In this document: piece by piece, positions 47,168-56,019 of the stretch
How the letters are laid out: every line of letters begins with the position of its first letter
How positions within the stretch are numbered: position 1 is the first letter of the stretch
Origin: Limnanthes douglasii subsp. nivea
Lineage: Eukaryota; Streptophyta; Magnoliopsida; Brassicales; Limnanthaceae
Assembly (NCBI GenBank): GCA_036936605.1
Contig: JAUPFV010000001.1
Location: forward strand, 70,451,910-70,515,909
Direction of reading: 5' to 3'
Length of the DNA stretch: 64,000 bases
Program-made: the position numbers and the translations under genes
The notes under the pieces: generated by a model
What the model was told of the DNA's origin: nothing
The model's input: the letters and a program-made list of their open reading frames with translations, nothing else
The model's database searches: none

Positions 47168-47867
47168 ATGTCTACCTCTGGTTCTTTACGTGAATCCTGG
47201 TCTTCCATAACCACCAACATAAGCTCCAACTTAATCACTCCGGCGGCACCACCAAACAGCCCAGCCTCTGTTATGGACTTTGATATCTGGTGAGGTTTAT
47301 TTTGGGCTGAGGGTAATTTTGTAAAGTGTTTTTAGTATTGAATGTTTTGGTATAAAGTAGTGAGAGATTTGAGCAGACTGGTTGTATTAAATGTTTATGA
47401 GCCTCATTAATAAAAGTGGTTGGGGTATTTATACCCTTAAGTAAGGACCCATGGGCTTTCGGGTCAAGTTATGAAACCTGGTCATGTTAAATGGGCCATT
47501 TACTTATTAAGCTGATTAGCACATAGCTTAGTCAAAAGATATTTAGGTGATTCTTTACTTTTGTCTTGTCCGGATAGTTCAGTGGCAAGTTTATGTCTGA
47601 ATTGCCCTTGTCCGGATAACCCGGTGAGCTGTGACTGGATATTTCAAACTCATCAATATCGAGGGTTACTTTTCTGCTGACTCTGAACCAGTTGAAGTCG
47701 CTCCCCTAGTTGTTGCACCTCAGCCAGCAGAGGTTCCAAACAGGAAACAGAAAAGGGAGGACGATGTTGGTCCATCAAGGACCAAATATATAAGCAAAAT
47801 GGACGTACATAACGAGGAGAAAGAGTATAATGGAGAGACTCGCGATGAGCATGAAGAGAAGGAATAA
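47168..47867 (+). CDS. Small acidic ORF interrupted by a solo LTR; function unknown
   Basis: From ATG 47168 the frame reads MSTSGSLRESWSS and on through VMDFDI to 47287, where a solo LTR (47288-47655) interrupts it. Beyond the LTR and one copy of the ATATC target duplication the same frame resumes as EGYFSADSEPVEVAPLVVAP and ends at TAA 47865-47867. Without the insertion it is a single frame of 108 codons with no other break, rich in Glu, Lys, Pro and Ser with a charged C-terminus. I recognise no domain. A TATA box at 47083 supports it as a gene, perhaps a third MULE gene or the 5' exon of a longer one. Confidence 0.5.
47288..47655. mobile_element. Solo LTR of the Tat-type gypsy family (368 bp)
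   Basis: Homologous to 4477-4884 throughout: it starts TGGTGAGGTTTATTTT, has GAGCAGACTGGTTGTATT and ends ACTCATCA. A perfect 5-bp target duplication, ATATC, flanks it at 47283-47287 and 47656-47660. No internal region remains, so it is the product of LTR-LTR recombination. It is diverged and somewhat shorter than the LTRs of the full element, so it comes from a sister family. Confidence 0.9.
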
Positions 47868-48039
47868 GGTCAAGAATCCTCTAGTTTTTTTTGGAATGCA
47901 AATTAACAAATAGTAAACTAGATAGTGTTTATTTCTAAGTTGTTAGTGCATGAAGCCTGCTATGGCTATGTAATCTCTTTTTTTATAAACTTTTAATCAG
48001 TGTAAAAAGTTTATGAAGTATTTTTATTTTGTAAACAAA

Positions 48040-48575
48040 TCTTAGGTGAAGGATATGAAAACAATTCGCATCCTCGTAATAGTTGCAAACAACTCTCAGG
48101 AAATCCTGGGACTTGTTTGCAAAATTATACCCATATATTGGACATGTAAACTATTCGCACCCTAGTAGGAGTTGCAAACAACTCTCAGGAAATCCTGGGA
48201 GTTGTTTGCAAGATTATACCCAGATAGTGGACATCCAAACAATTCGCACCCTAGTAGAAGTTGCAAACAACTCTCAGGAAATCATGGGAGTTGTTTGCAA
48301 GATTATACCCAGATAGTGGACATATAAATAATTCGCACTCTAGTAGGAGATGCAAACAAATATCAAAAGGACATGCAAATTGTTTGCAATATTATACCCA
48401 GATATTGTATGCAACTTTATAAGTTGTAAAAGCAAACAATTTGCATCACCAAACAGTTGCAAATAACTCTCAGGAATGCCTGAGTTGTTTGCAATATGAT
48501 ATCCAGATATTGCAAACAATTCTCCATAGTGTATGTGAATTGGTTGCAACTCGCAAGTTTTCCTGAGAGTTGTGT
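48040..48575. repeat. 89-bp tandem array built on the palindrome
   Basis: GCAAACAA(C/A)TCTCAGG-type starts lie at 48084, 48174, 48263 and 48352, periods 90, 89 and 89. Each unit has the palindrome (CTCTCAGGAAATCCTGGGAG core), then a spacer with ATTATACCCAGATA and AATTCGCACCCTAGTAGGAG. The fourth unit is degraded, and irregular copies follow to 48575. The array lies downstream of both the 47168 ORF and the transposase gene. Confidence 0.85.
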
Positions 48576-49715
48576 GAAACTATGTTCCTGAAAGTTTCTT
48601 GGGAAAAATAGCGTTATTAACCAAACACCTAGCATTTTATTACTATAATACAAACAAGAGAAATATGTGTAAATGAACAAACAACTCTAAAAATGTTTAG
48701 TGTATTGTCCACAAGAAGCACAATATTACAAATCAATGTAACCAACGAGAATTGTCCACAACAAGAATTGTCTTGAAACTGGAACATCACAAGTCCTCCT
48801 GTTATGAACTGATTTCGAACAACGACCACACCTTAACTGCTTGGTTGAGGTTTCTCTTCTAGAGGGTATTTGCTTTTTCTTAGGTCTTCTGGGGCGTCTT
48901 TTAACGTTGGGAGGCAGAATTTCCACCACCGAAGGATCGAGATTTTGGTCGGTATACTGTATTGCCGCTAAAGCGTGAGGACATGGAAAACACTATTGTT
49001 GCCATGATCCGCAAGAACATTTAAAATCCAACAGATTAACAACCTTCGTAGGATTTGAAAAGACTTCGAACATGGCTGTAGAAGACTTACGTACAACCCA
49101 AGTTTGGCACATGTCAACATTCTGCTTTAGCTTCTTTTCATACTCGGGGACCAAATTAGTACTCCAGCTTAACCCCTCTTCGTATCTTCATGAAACTTGA
49201 GTCATAAGCAAGACTCCAATCCAGTCAATAAACTCAACAATGGGTAGGCCGCAATATTTTTTGACTTGATTGTAAAAATATTCGGCCGCAGTTGAAGCCA
49301 TAGACCCGTATCGTCTCCCTTTAACGTAAGCATGCGCATACTTATCCGGGGGGTAAATTACCAAGAAAATCACTCATTTTGTCACCACCTTCACATAGAA
49401 AATCTGTTACTACATCCTTAAAAAACTCTCGAATGGGAGCATAAGCAAGACGATGGAAGAAACACAACATCATTTTTTTATAATATTTGTTAGTGTGTTC
49501 CAATTTAAATTTCAAATTCTGCATGAGATGGAAATAACAGTACGCATGATAGCAGTTTGGATACAAGACGGAAACAACATTAACGATACCAGAATAATGG
49601 TTTGAAATAAATGTGATTTTCCGCTGCAACAAATGAGGTTTCAAACAACCCAAAAACCACATCCAATAGTCACAATCTTCAATGCTAACTATTCCAATTG
49701 CAACAGGGAATAGTC

Positions 49716-50149
49716 CTGAAACAAGGCACCTCAGATGGTCAATATAATAGAACTCAAGCATGTCAAAAATGTAAACAATTTGCATAAGTGCCTGAGAGTT
49801 GTTTTCAAATCTCAGGATTACCTGAGAGTTGGTCTGAACTCTCAGGATATCCTAGGAGTTGTTTGCAAGTCTTATATTTGCAAAGAGTTGTTTGCAAATC
49901 TTGTATTTCTAAAGAATTGTTCTAAACTCTCATGATATCCTGTGAGTTGTTTGCAACTCTTATATTTGCAAAGAGTAGTTTGCAAGTCTCAGGATTTCCT
50001 GGTAGTTTTTTGCAATTCTTGTATTTCCATGCAAATTGTTTGCAACTCTCAGGATACCCTGAGAGTTCTTTGCAACTCTAGGCTGCGAGTTGTTTATAAT
50101 TTTTCCATAAAACATCCTAATCATTCAGATTTAAAAAAATGAATCAAAC
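49716..50149 (-). repeat. Transposase intron filled with palindromes (434 bp)
   Basis: On the minus strand the donor is G|GTTTGA at 50149 and the acceptor CTTGTTTCAG at 49716. Joining gives an uninterrupted DDNNGLFPV, a conserved MULE segment, which fixes both splice sites. Between about 49780 and 50095 there are roughly six palindrome or half-palindrome copies separated by TTTGCAA(G/C)TCTTATATTTGCAAAGAG-like links. Confidence 0.82.
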
Positions 50150-50966
50150 CGTTGTTGTCGTCCTTTGCTACGATATTAAGCAATACACCATTATACTTTC
50201 CATATAAGGATGTTCCATCGGCAAACAACATTGGATGGCATGAATGGAAACCCTAAAGGGATGAACCGAATGCTACAAAACAACGGTTAAAGCGGTTTCC
50301 AACTGATAACTCTAACCGGCAGTCCGTAGTAATATCGTGATTCTTCAATCGTTTGAAGTACCCGTTTAGTAAACTAAAAGAACTTGAACTATCTCTGAAA
50401 ACTCCCTTCCTTGCCTTCTCTAAAGCATTCCATGACAAACAGTAGGAGATATCAAGACCGAAATTTTGTTTGACATTCGATTGTATGGTTTTGGCTGTCA
50501 ACGAATGACAGGTCCGGATAGAATCCTGAATTTCCTCCGCAATCAAATCCGATGTCAAATGCCTATGTCGTTTATGTTTTTGGAAGAAAACGTTATTGCA
50601 AATATGGTGTGGAACATACTTCTTGATCTTCATTAAGCCGGTGTTGGAATCAATAGATGCATAAAGTCTACATTTGCATCCGCTTGTGAATTTATTTTCA
50701 AAATAAGCAGTGATCTTGTTTGTTGTGTTGTGCATGTATTTGAAAGAAAAACCATGCTCTAAAGCAAACTTGCAAAAAGATATTCTTAGACCTGCAGCAC
50801 CTTCTTCGAAAGATTGATTCACTCTTGTAATAGCATCAGCCCAACCAGCAGTAGCAAGTTGTTTTTTTCTCTGATCAGAATTAACTAAACCATTACCACT
50901 CTCCCCGTAATTTAGTTGATTAAGAGATGGTTCTCCCAAACTTATGCTACGCTGTTTACACTTAGA

Positions 50967-51010
50967 CCAGAACCCTTATCACCAGAACTCTTATCACCGG
51001 ACACTTATCA
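50967..51010 (-). repeat. 15-bp microrepeat that breaks the transposase frame
   Basis: Three units of a GGTGATAAGxGTTCT-type repeat occur on the minus strand. Two are 15 bp and one is 14 bp (GGTGATAAGTGTCC). The missing base shifts the frame from GDK-S-S-G to a dead end (VIRVLVIRVLV), a slippage-type mutation. Confidence 0.7.
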
Positions 51011-51354
51011 CCAAAAACTTTATCGAAGACGTGTTGTTCTATGAGAAAACTAACCCGTTTTAAACGCTCCAAATCAAGATATAATATTAAACCAACAAAA
51101 TCATTGTGGTTATTAAAGAAACAATTATTGTGATCCCCGCAGGAGTAGGTAATTAGATATTCACCTGTGACCAGCTCCTCCCATGTGCTCTCCACATACT
51201 CTTGGATACTTTGAAAGCTTTCAAACTCCGTGAAAGGCACAATTGAAGTTTGGAGACCATGTTTAAAAATATAAACTCGTGATTTAGACATACCTTATCT
51301 TGCACTGAACAATCATAAAGCAAGTTATTAGTTCCTGCACTGAGCAACATCGCA

Positions 51355-51870
51355 TCATCTCCTCAGAGTTGTGTACATCTATAAGATGCGAATTGTTCGC
51401 AGTTTTATGTCTACTACGATAGAGTTGAACAATTCGCATCTTATTTTAGTACTCAAGCATGAACAAAATGTATACAATTCGCAATAGTTCATGAGAGTTT
51501 TTCTCAACTCTCAGGATTACCTGACCACTGTTTGCAAATAAGTATTTTAGCACTCAAGCATGAACAAAATGTAAACAATTCGCAATAGTACCTCAGAGTT
51601 TTTCTCAACTCTTGAATTTCCTGAGAGTTGTTTGTAACTCTTGGATTTCCTGATAGTTGTTTGTAACTCTTGGATTTCCTGATAGTTGTTTGCAACTCTT
51701 AGATTTCCTGAGAGTTGTTTACAAGTCTTATATTTTCAAAGAGTTGTTTGCAACTCTCAGGAAATCCTGAGAGTTGGTAACACAATTCGTATCTTCCTCG
51801 TTAGAGACATCAAACAATTCGCATATTCTACGTTAATAACCATAAAACAATTCGCATCTTTTGTCGGGCA
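51355..51870. repeat. Palindrome array upstream of the transposase start
   Basis: Copies of the palindrome and half-sites run from about 51490 to 51780, e.g. GCAACTCTCAGG with AAATCCTGAGAGTTGG near 51740-51777. The AACAATTCGCAT motif occurs at 51425, 51475, 51577, 51814 and 51847. The array lies between the transposase ATG and the predicted TATA box at 52401, so it is probably in a 5' leader intron. Confidence 0.72.
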
Positions 51871-52400
51871 TGCTTGGACAACTAAAACTCAAAGTCTACA
51901 CATGTTTCACGTTCAAAATCAACATCTAATACACTAAAAATAAATATATAACTTGTTAAGCAATGATTAACAACATAGACTAACATAATAACAAATAATC
52001 GCTGCAACAAAAAACAAAAAAAAAATAGAGAAAAAATTCGAACAAGAATTACTAAGAAGAGAAACAGTAGAATAACACCTATTTCTAACTCAGAAATCCA
52101 AGAATAACTTCGAAATCGATAGTTAATCACCATTACCTAAAAGCAACACGTAAAATCAAAATAACAGAGATTCCAAAAAACTTGAATAACGTGTGATCAG
52201 CTCATGTACGTAGAAAGCAGTATTTAGATGGATTTTATACCGAACTTACAGAAATATACAGACCTTTTAACGCTCCGACCACCTGAAAATTGTGGTTTAT
52301 TGGTGGTTCACGGTGGTTTTTAGGGTTAGGTGGTTAGAGCCGCTTAACAAATTCAAATCTTTAAAAGCGACAAAATGAAGAAGAAAACAGAAAATTGTGC

Positions 52401-52409
52401 TTATATAGT
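52401..52409 (-). promoter_or_regulatory. Possible transposase TATA box
   Basis: The minus strand reads CTATATAAG, about 1.1 kb upstream of the transposase ATG at 51291 and 150 bp inside the element end. This would require a leader intron, which fits the repeat array in between. Confidence 0.4.
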
Positions 52410-52509
52410 AGGTTGATGGTAGTTAGAGTATTAAAATAATGTTAGGTATTAAGTGGTAATTAGGTAGTTGAGATGAATATTAAGAGGTACTAGAACAAAA
52501 CTTGGATAC

Positions 52510-52556
52510 TAGATGACAATAGAATACTTGACTGGATATTTTAGATGTAATTTCCC
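52510..52556 (-). repeat. Right terminus of the MULE
   Basis: The minus strand from 52556 inward reads GGGAAATTACATCTAAAATA, then TCCAGTCAAG, similar to the GGG(T/A)AATTAC-type starts of plant MULEs. The bases outside, TAACTTTAA (52557-52565), would be the 9-bp duplication, but the partner end was not found. Confidence 0.5.
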
Positions 52557-53090
52557 TAACTTTAAATCAAATATTCCTCCAGCTGATTTTAAACCCATTA
52601 TTTGCCACAGAGACGAGACGAACAAAGACCGTAGAGAAAGGAGCAGAGATGTTGGACATTAATCTTTTCAAGGAAGAGAAAGAACACAATCCCCAAATCA
52701 TACTCAAGTCACAGCGGCCGATATGCCAGCGTCGAAACCATCGACGAGATTATCAGACTCGACAAAGAATGGTGTCAACGTCAATTTGAAGTCGATAGTG
52801 TTCTGAAGGAATTCAACAAGCTTAACAAACATATGGCCCAGCTTAAGATTACAGAGAAGAACAAACAGGACTCATCAGGAAAGAAGCTGAAGTTCGGGAG
52901 GCTTATGCTGCTTTGAAAGCTAAACTGGATAATGTTGGTAACTTTGTGATTAGAACTTGGGGTGACAAGCTGGCAGCTCCACAAGGCTACAAGCTGAAAA
53001 ATCATGTTGATCTTGTTGAGATGAAGGAGATGGGAGTCGTCTTAACCGAGTATTAATGTCTTGATTTCTTGGAGAGAGTATAGAGAGTTG

Positions 53091-53293
53091 TGTTGGTGAG
53101 TGCACGGCCCTCACGGACTAGCAAGATATTGTCCGCTCTGAGCCTCGGGTCCGCACGGGTTTGGGTTTTGGGATGAAGCTCCTAAAAGACTTCTTGCTAG
53201 TTTAGGTTGAGCTACAATTATATACACTCGCTTATTTTTTTATCTTACCAACGTGGGATTGGGAGTTAATGGGATGAAGTTTATACTTCAACA
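53091..53293. mobile_element. Small solo LTR (TRIM-like, 203 bp) in the SerRS retrocopy
   Basis: It starts TGTTGGTGAG and ends ACTTCAACA (TGTTG/CAACA inverted ends), with a perfect 5-bp target duplication AGTTG at 53086-53090 and 53294-53298. Removing it rejoins the synthetase sequence. The inner text (AAGATATTGTCCGCTCTGAG, CCGCACGG, AACGTGGGA) recalls a widespread short plant LTR family of TRIM type with a GATATTGTCCGCTTTGGGCC-like signature. Confidence 0.85.
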
Positions 53294-53711
53294 AGTTGCA
53301 CTCCAATCTTCACGACAAAAAGAGATAATGGCCAAGTGTGCTCAACTAGCATAGTTTGATGAAAAACTTTATGAGGTGACTGGCGAAGGAGATGACAAAT
53401 ATCTTATGCAGAACAACCACATTGTGTGTAGCACATAGATGAGTGGATCCATCCTTCGGAGCTTCCCATTAAATATGCTTGATATTGCTCGTACTTAGGA
53501 AAAAAGCTGGTTCGCATGGTATAGGGACTATTTGGTTATTTTCGAAGTTCATCATTTGAAAAAAATATAGCAGTTTTGAATAAGTAGCCTTAATGGCACT
53601 GATTCTTAGTATATGTATGAGAAATTGTTAAAGAATTCTGAAGAGTTTTACAAGACGTTCAACTTTCCCTACCATATGGTGTCCATACGGGCGCTTTAAA
53701 TGATGCAGCTG

Positions 53712-54405
53712 CAAAGAAGTATGACTTGAGGCTTGGTTTCCTGCATCTGAAGCTTACATGGAGCTGTGTCATGTTCAAACTGCAATGTGTTATTTATTTT
53801 AGTGACCAATTTAATCATGATATATTATCAAACAAGTAGTAGAGTGCGGAGTGCACGCTTGTTAGATTATATCATGATTAGCGGGGTCAAGGGGCGGAGC
53901 CCCTGGCTGGGGTCGAGTTTGGAAAAAATTTATTTTGGTTAAATCGGCTATTGTTGCAAGTCAACAGAATTTCGAAATTGAAAATTTGACCGTTTTATTC
54001 AAATTTTAAATTTCAGCCGTTTTATTACAAAACCAGTTAAGAGACCCTAACTGCTCTAACTTCCAAACTGTTTTTTGGTTGGTCAATTTTATAAATATTG
54101 GTTCTGTTGAAAATGATATCTGATCATTTTCATCCTCTCTGTTCAAAATATATATCTCTGATTTTATCTAATTGAAATTTTTGGAGAACCCCAAAAATAT
54201 TTCAATAAAAAATTATTTACAAGACTTCAGAGATTATCCGGAAACGAAACACTGTTTTCTACACAAAGAAGTATGACTTAAGGCTTGGTTTCCTGCATCT
54301 GAAGCTTACATGGAGCTGTGTCATGTTCAAACTGCAAAGAAGTATGACTTGAGGCTTGGTTTCCTGCGTCTGAAGCTTACATGGAGTTGTGTCATGTTCA
54401 AACTG
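53712..54405. repeat. Tandem triplication of a 71-bp SerRS segment, with an LTR in one junction
   Basis: Copies begin CAAAGAAGTATGACTT at 53712, 54264 and 54335. Copies 2 and 3 are exactly 71 bp apart. The 53786-54263 insertion sits at the copy 1/copy 2 junction, three bases into copy 2. The segment encodes the KKYDLEAWFPAS region of the synthetase. The duplication therefore preceded the insertion. Confidence 0.88.
53786..54263. mobile_element. LTR-like insertion (478 bp) in the SerRS retrocopy
   Basis: Bounded by TGTGTTATTT and TTTTCTACA, with TG...CA ends as in an LTR. It includes a GC-rich hairpin (AGGGGCGGAGCCCCT) often seen in plant LTRs. Only a 3-bp direct repeat (CAA) flanks it cleanly, so a standard 5-bp duplication is not preserved. 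Its first part is similar to the remnant at 73-432. Confidence 0.72.
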
Positions 54406-54840
54406 CATGGACTTTCAATCCAGAAGCTAAGAAATTAGATTTTGGCAGAAAGGGCAATGAGGCCAAAACAGTACGATTCAATTAAACTGTAATCTGATAG
54501 CAATAGAAACACAATATGTTGTATTCTTGAAAATAATTATAAGGAGGATGGTGTTGAGATACCAGAAGTTTTACCGCTATATATATGGGTCGGAAAAGCT
54601 TCATGTCATTCGAAACCAAACCAGTTGCCGAAACCGAAGTTGTAAACTTAACTGTTTCTTGAGATTTTAATTTTTTGGCTGCCCATTTTTAGTTTGGAAT
54701 TGTTCTTTTTGAAATTCATTACTCCAGATTTATACCGTTATTAATACTTTATCTTGCTAACAACGATAACGTGGCTGTTTTTTAGATTTATTACTCCAGA
54801 TTTATATCGTTATGAAAAATCGATTTTAAACCCATTATTT

Positions 54841-56019
54841 AAATTAACGTACAAATAAAGCTTCAAATTGGAAAAGAATGTCGGTTGACGCAATTCACTT
54901 GGATTGTTCAATAAACTCTATATAAACAAACCGAAAACGATTGTTCAGGAAGTCATTTGGTATGGTGCGAACCAAAAGAAAACGCCTAAAACTCATTATT
55001 TGAAAGATACTGTGTGGTGTATACTTTAAGAAGGTTTCTTAGAGAGTATGAAGGCTTTTTTGTGTCAGGTATATTTTTTGAAGGCTTCTTACAAGTCCCT
55101 CAAGTGTCAACCTAGGCATGCAGCCAAGGTCAAGAAGGTCGCTGCCTATACCAAGACAAAATCAGGAGAGACTCTAGCAAAATAGCAGAACAAGAAGAAG
55201 TGATCCGAATGGATTATTTATAGATAACAAATGTTTGGTTTTTGTGGCTTGATGCCTCTCAATTTCTTAAATAAATAAGGAAAGCTACCATAAAAAACAT
55301 TCTTATATATGGCTGTTAAGAGGTAGAATGAAGAATATGAAATACTTTCTACAATTATTAGACGGAATTCTTATGACTTAGATAAAAAAAATGAAAAAGG
55401 AGAAAATAGAGCCGTAAAATAACCGAGCAGTTTCATATCGCTCTGCTGTAGCTAAGTGAGTGAGAGTACCTTTAGAGGTATAAAAATAATAATAAAAAGG
55501 TATACGGTGGAGCGGTATTTATATTTATTTTTAAGATAATTTTATAACAAATGAACTAGACATATGTAAAAATCTCTCACTATAGAATATAAAGTTTCCA
55601 TTTTTAATATAACAAGTATTAAAGTACAAAAATTTACATTCTTAACTCTGAAGCAATAAATATCTAGCATTCTGTCATTTGTGTTCAGAGTTTTGTTGGT
55701 TAATATTTCCTCCAAAATATATCATGGATATAAAAATCCTAATTTGACTTTCAAGTAGAAATTATAAATGAGAAAGCCTACTTAACTTTATGATCTGGTG
55801 TACTTAGACTTTATTATCGAAAGAGTATATATATTAAAATAAATTACAATAAAATAAAAAATGGTTATAACAAATGGTTTATATTGAAATTTCAAATATT
55901 GAATTATCGGTGTCATGACATAATATACGTTACACAAATAACCAAAATGTGATTAGGCAAAACTAAAATAAAAACATAAATCTAAGTTAATACTATTTGT
56001 ACTTTCATCTTACTCATAG
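54841..56019. other. No gene recognised; a Lys-rich coding-like scrap
   Basis: AT-rich. At about 55090-55200 a plus-strand frame reads SLKCQPRHAAKVKKVAAYTK followed by TKSGETLAK, Lys-rich and coding-like, perhaps a scrap of a ribosomal or nucleic-acid-binding protein. I could not identify it. The rest shows nothing. Confidence 0.4.

Larger units (their letters stand above)
48726..51291 (-). pseudogene. MuDR-type MULE transposase
   Basis: The N-terminal part starts at 51291 (MSKSRVYIFKHGLQTSIVPF). After a frameshift in a short repeat comes the MuDR DNA-binding domain at 50939-50253, with ISFCKFALEHGFSFKYMHN and CKCRLYASI. Next is the catalytic core: LFADGTSLYGKYNG (first Asp), an intron at 49716-50149, GLFPVAIGIVSIEDCDYWMW, and FISNHYSGIVNVVSVLYPNC, where the second Asp appears replaced by Asn. 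A SWIM finger follows near 49060-48990 (CSCGSW...FPCPHALAAI), then a basic tail and a CX2CX4HX4C knuckle (CGRCSKSVHNRRTC) ending near 48726. Splicing restores DDNNGLFPVAIG. Frameshifts and the Asp change argue that it is inactive. Confidence 0.85.
42340..52556. mobile_element. Mutator-like element with MuDR transposase, ULP1-like protease and intronic palindromes
   Basis: The block holds a minus-strand MuDR-type transposase gene (48726-51291), a plus-strand ULP1-like gene (42395-46684) and a small ORF (47168-47867). Its right end at 52556 reads on the minus strand GGGAAATTACATCTAAAATA, typical of plant MULE termini, followed outward by TAACTTTAA as a possible 9-bp target duplication. No matching left terminus was found, so the left limit is an estimate. 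MULEs carrying ULP1-like proteases are known in plants (Kaonashi elements of Arabidopsis, CUMULE of melon). A palindromic repeat family runs through its introns and spacers. Confidence 0.7.
52604..54821 (+). pseudogene. Processed pseudogene of cytosolic seryl-tRNA synthetase
   Basis: From ATG 52649 the frame starts MLDINLFKEEKEHNPQI. After frame changes it reads YASVETIDEIIRLDKEW, FEVDSVLKEFNKLNKHMAQL, EVREAYAALKAKLDNVGNFV and LKNHVDLVE. Later parts include MAKCAQLA.FDEKLYEVTGEG with DDKY, HIDEWIHP and ALNDAAAKKYDL, ending near 54662 with FETKPVAE. These match the plant cytosolic enzyme in order from N-terminus to C-terminus. No introns are evident, and a perfect 19-bp direct repeat (starting GATTTTAAACCC) flanks it at 52585-52603 and 54822-54840, as after LINE-driven retroposition. 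Internal deletions, frameshifts and two LTR insertions have destroyed it. Confidence 0.9.

Noticed and set aside
48040..48575. Regular palindromic repeats with similar-sized spacers, reminiscent of a CRISPR array
   Set aside because: Spacers are repeats of each other (89-bp tandem unit), there are no cas genes, and the surroundings are plant transposons. It is a tandem repeat.
53882..53920. GC-rich hairpin AGGGGCGGAGCCCCT as an RNA gene or terminator
   Set aside because: It is inside an LTR-like insertion, and such GC hairpins are common in plant LTRs.
55090..55200. Lys-rich frame as a ribosomal protein retrocopy
   Set aside because: I could not match it to a specific family; the frame is short and stops soon after, so no name is given.
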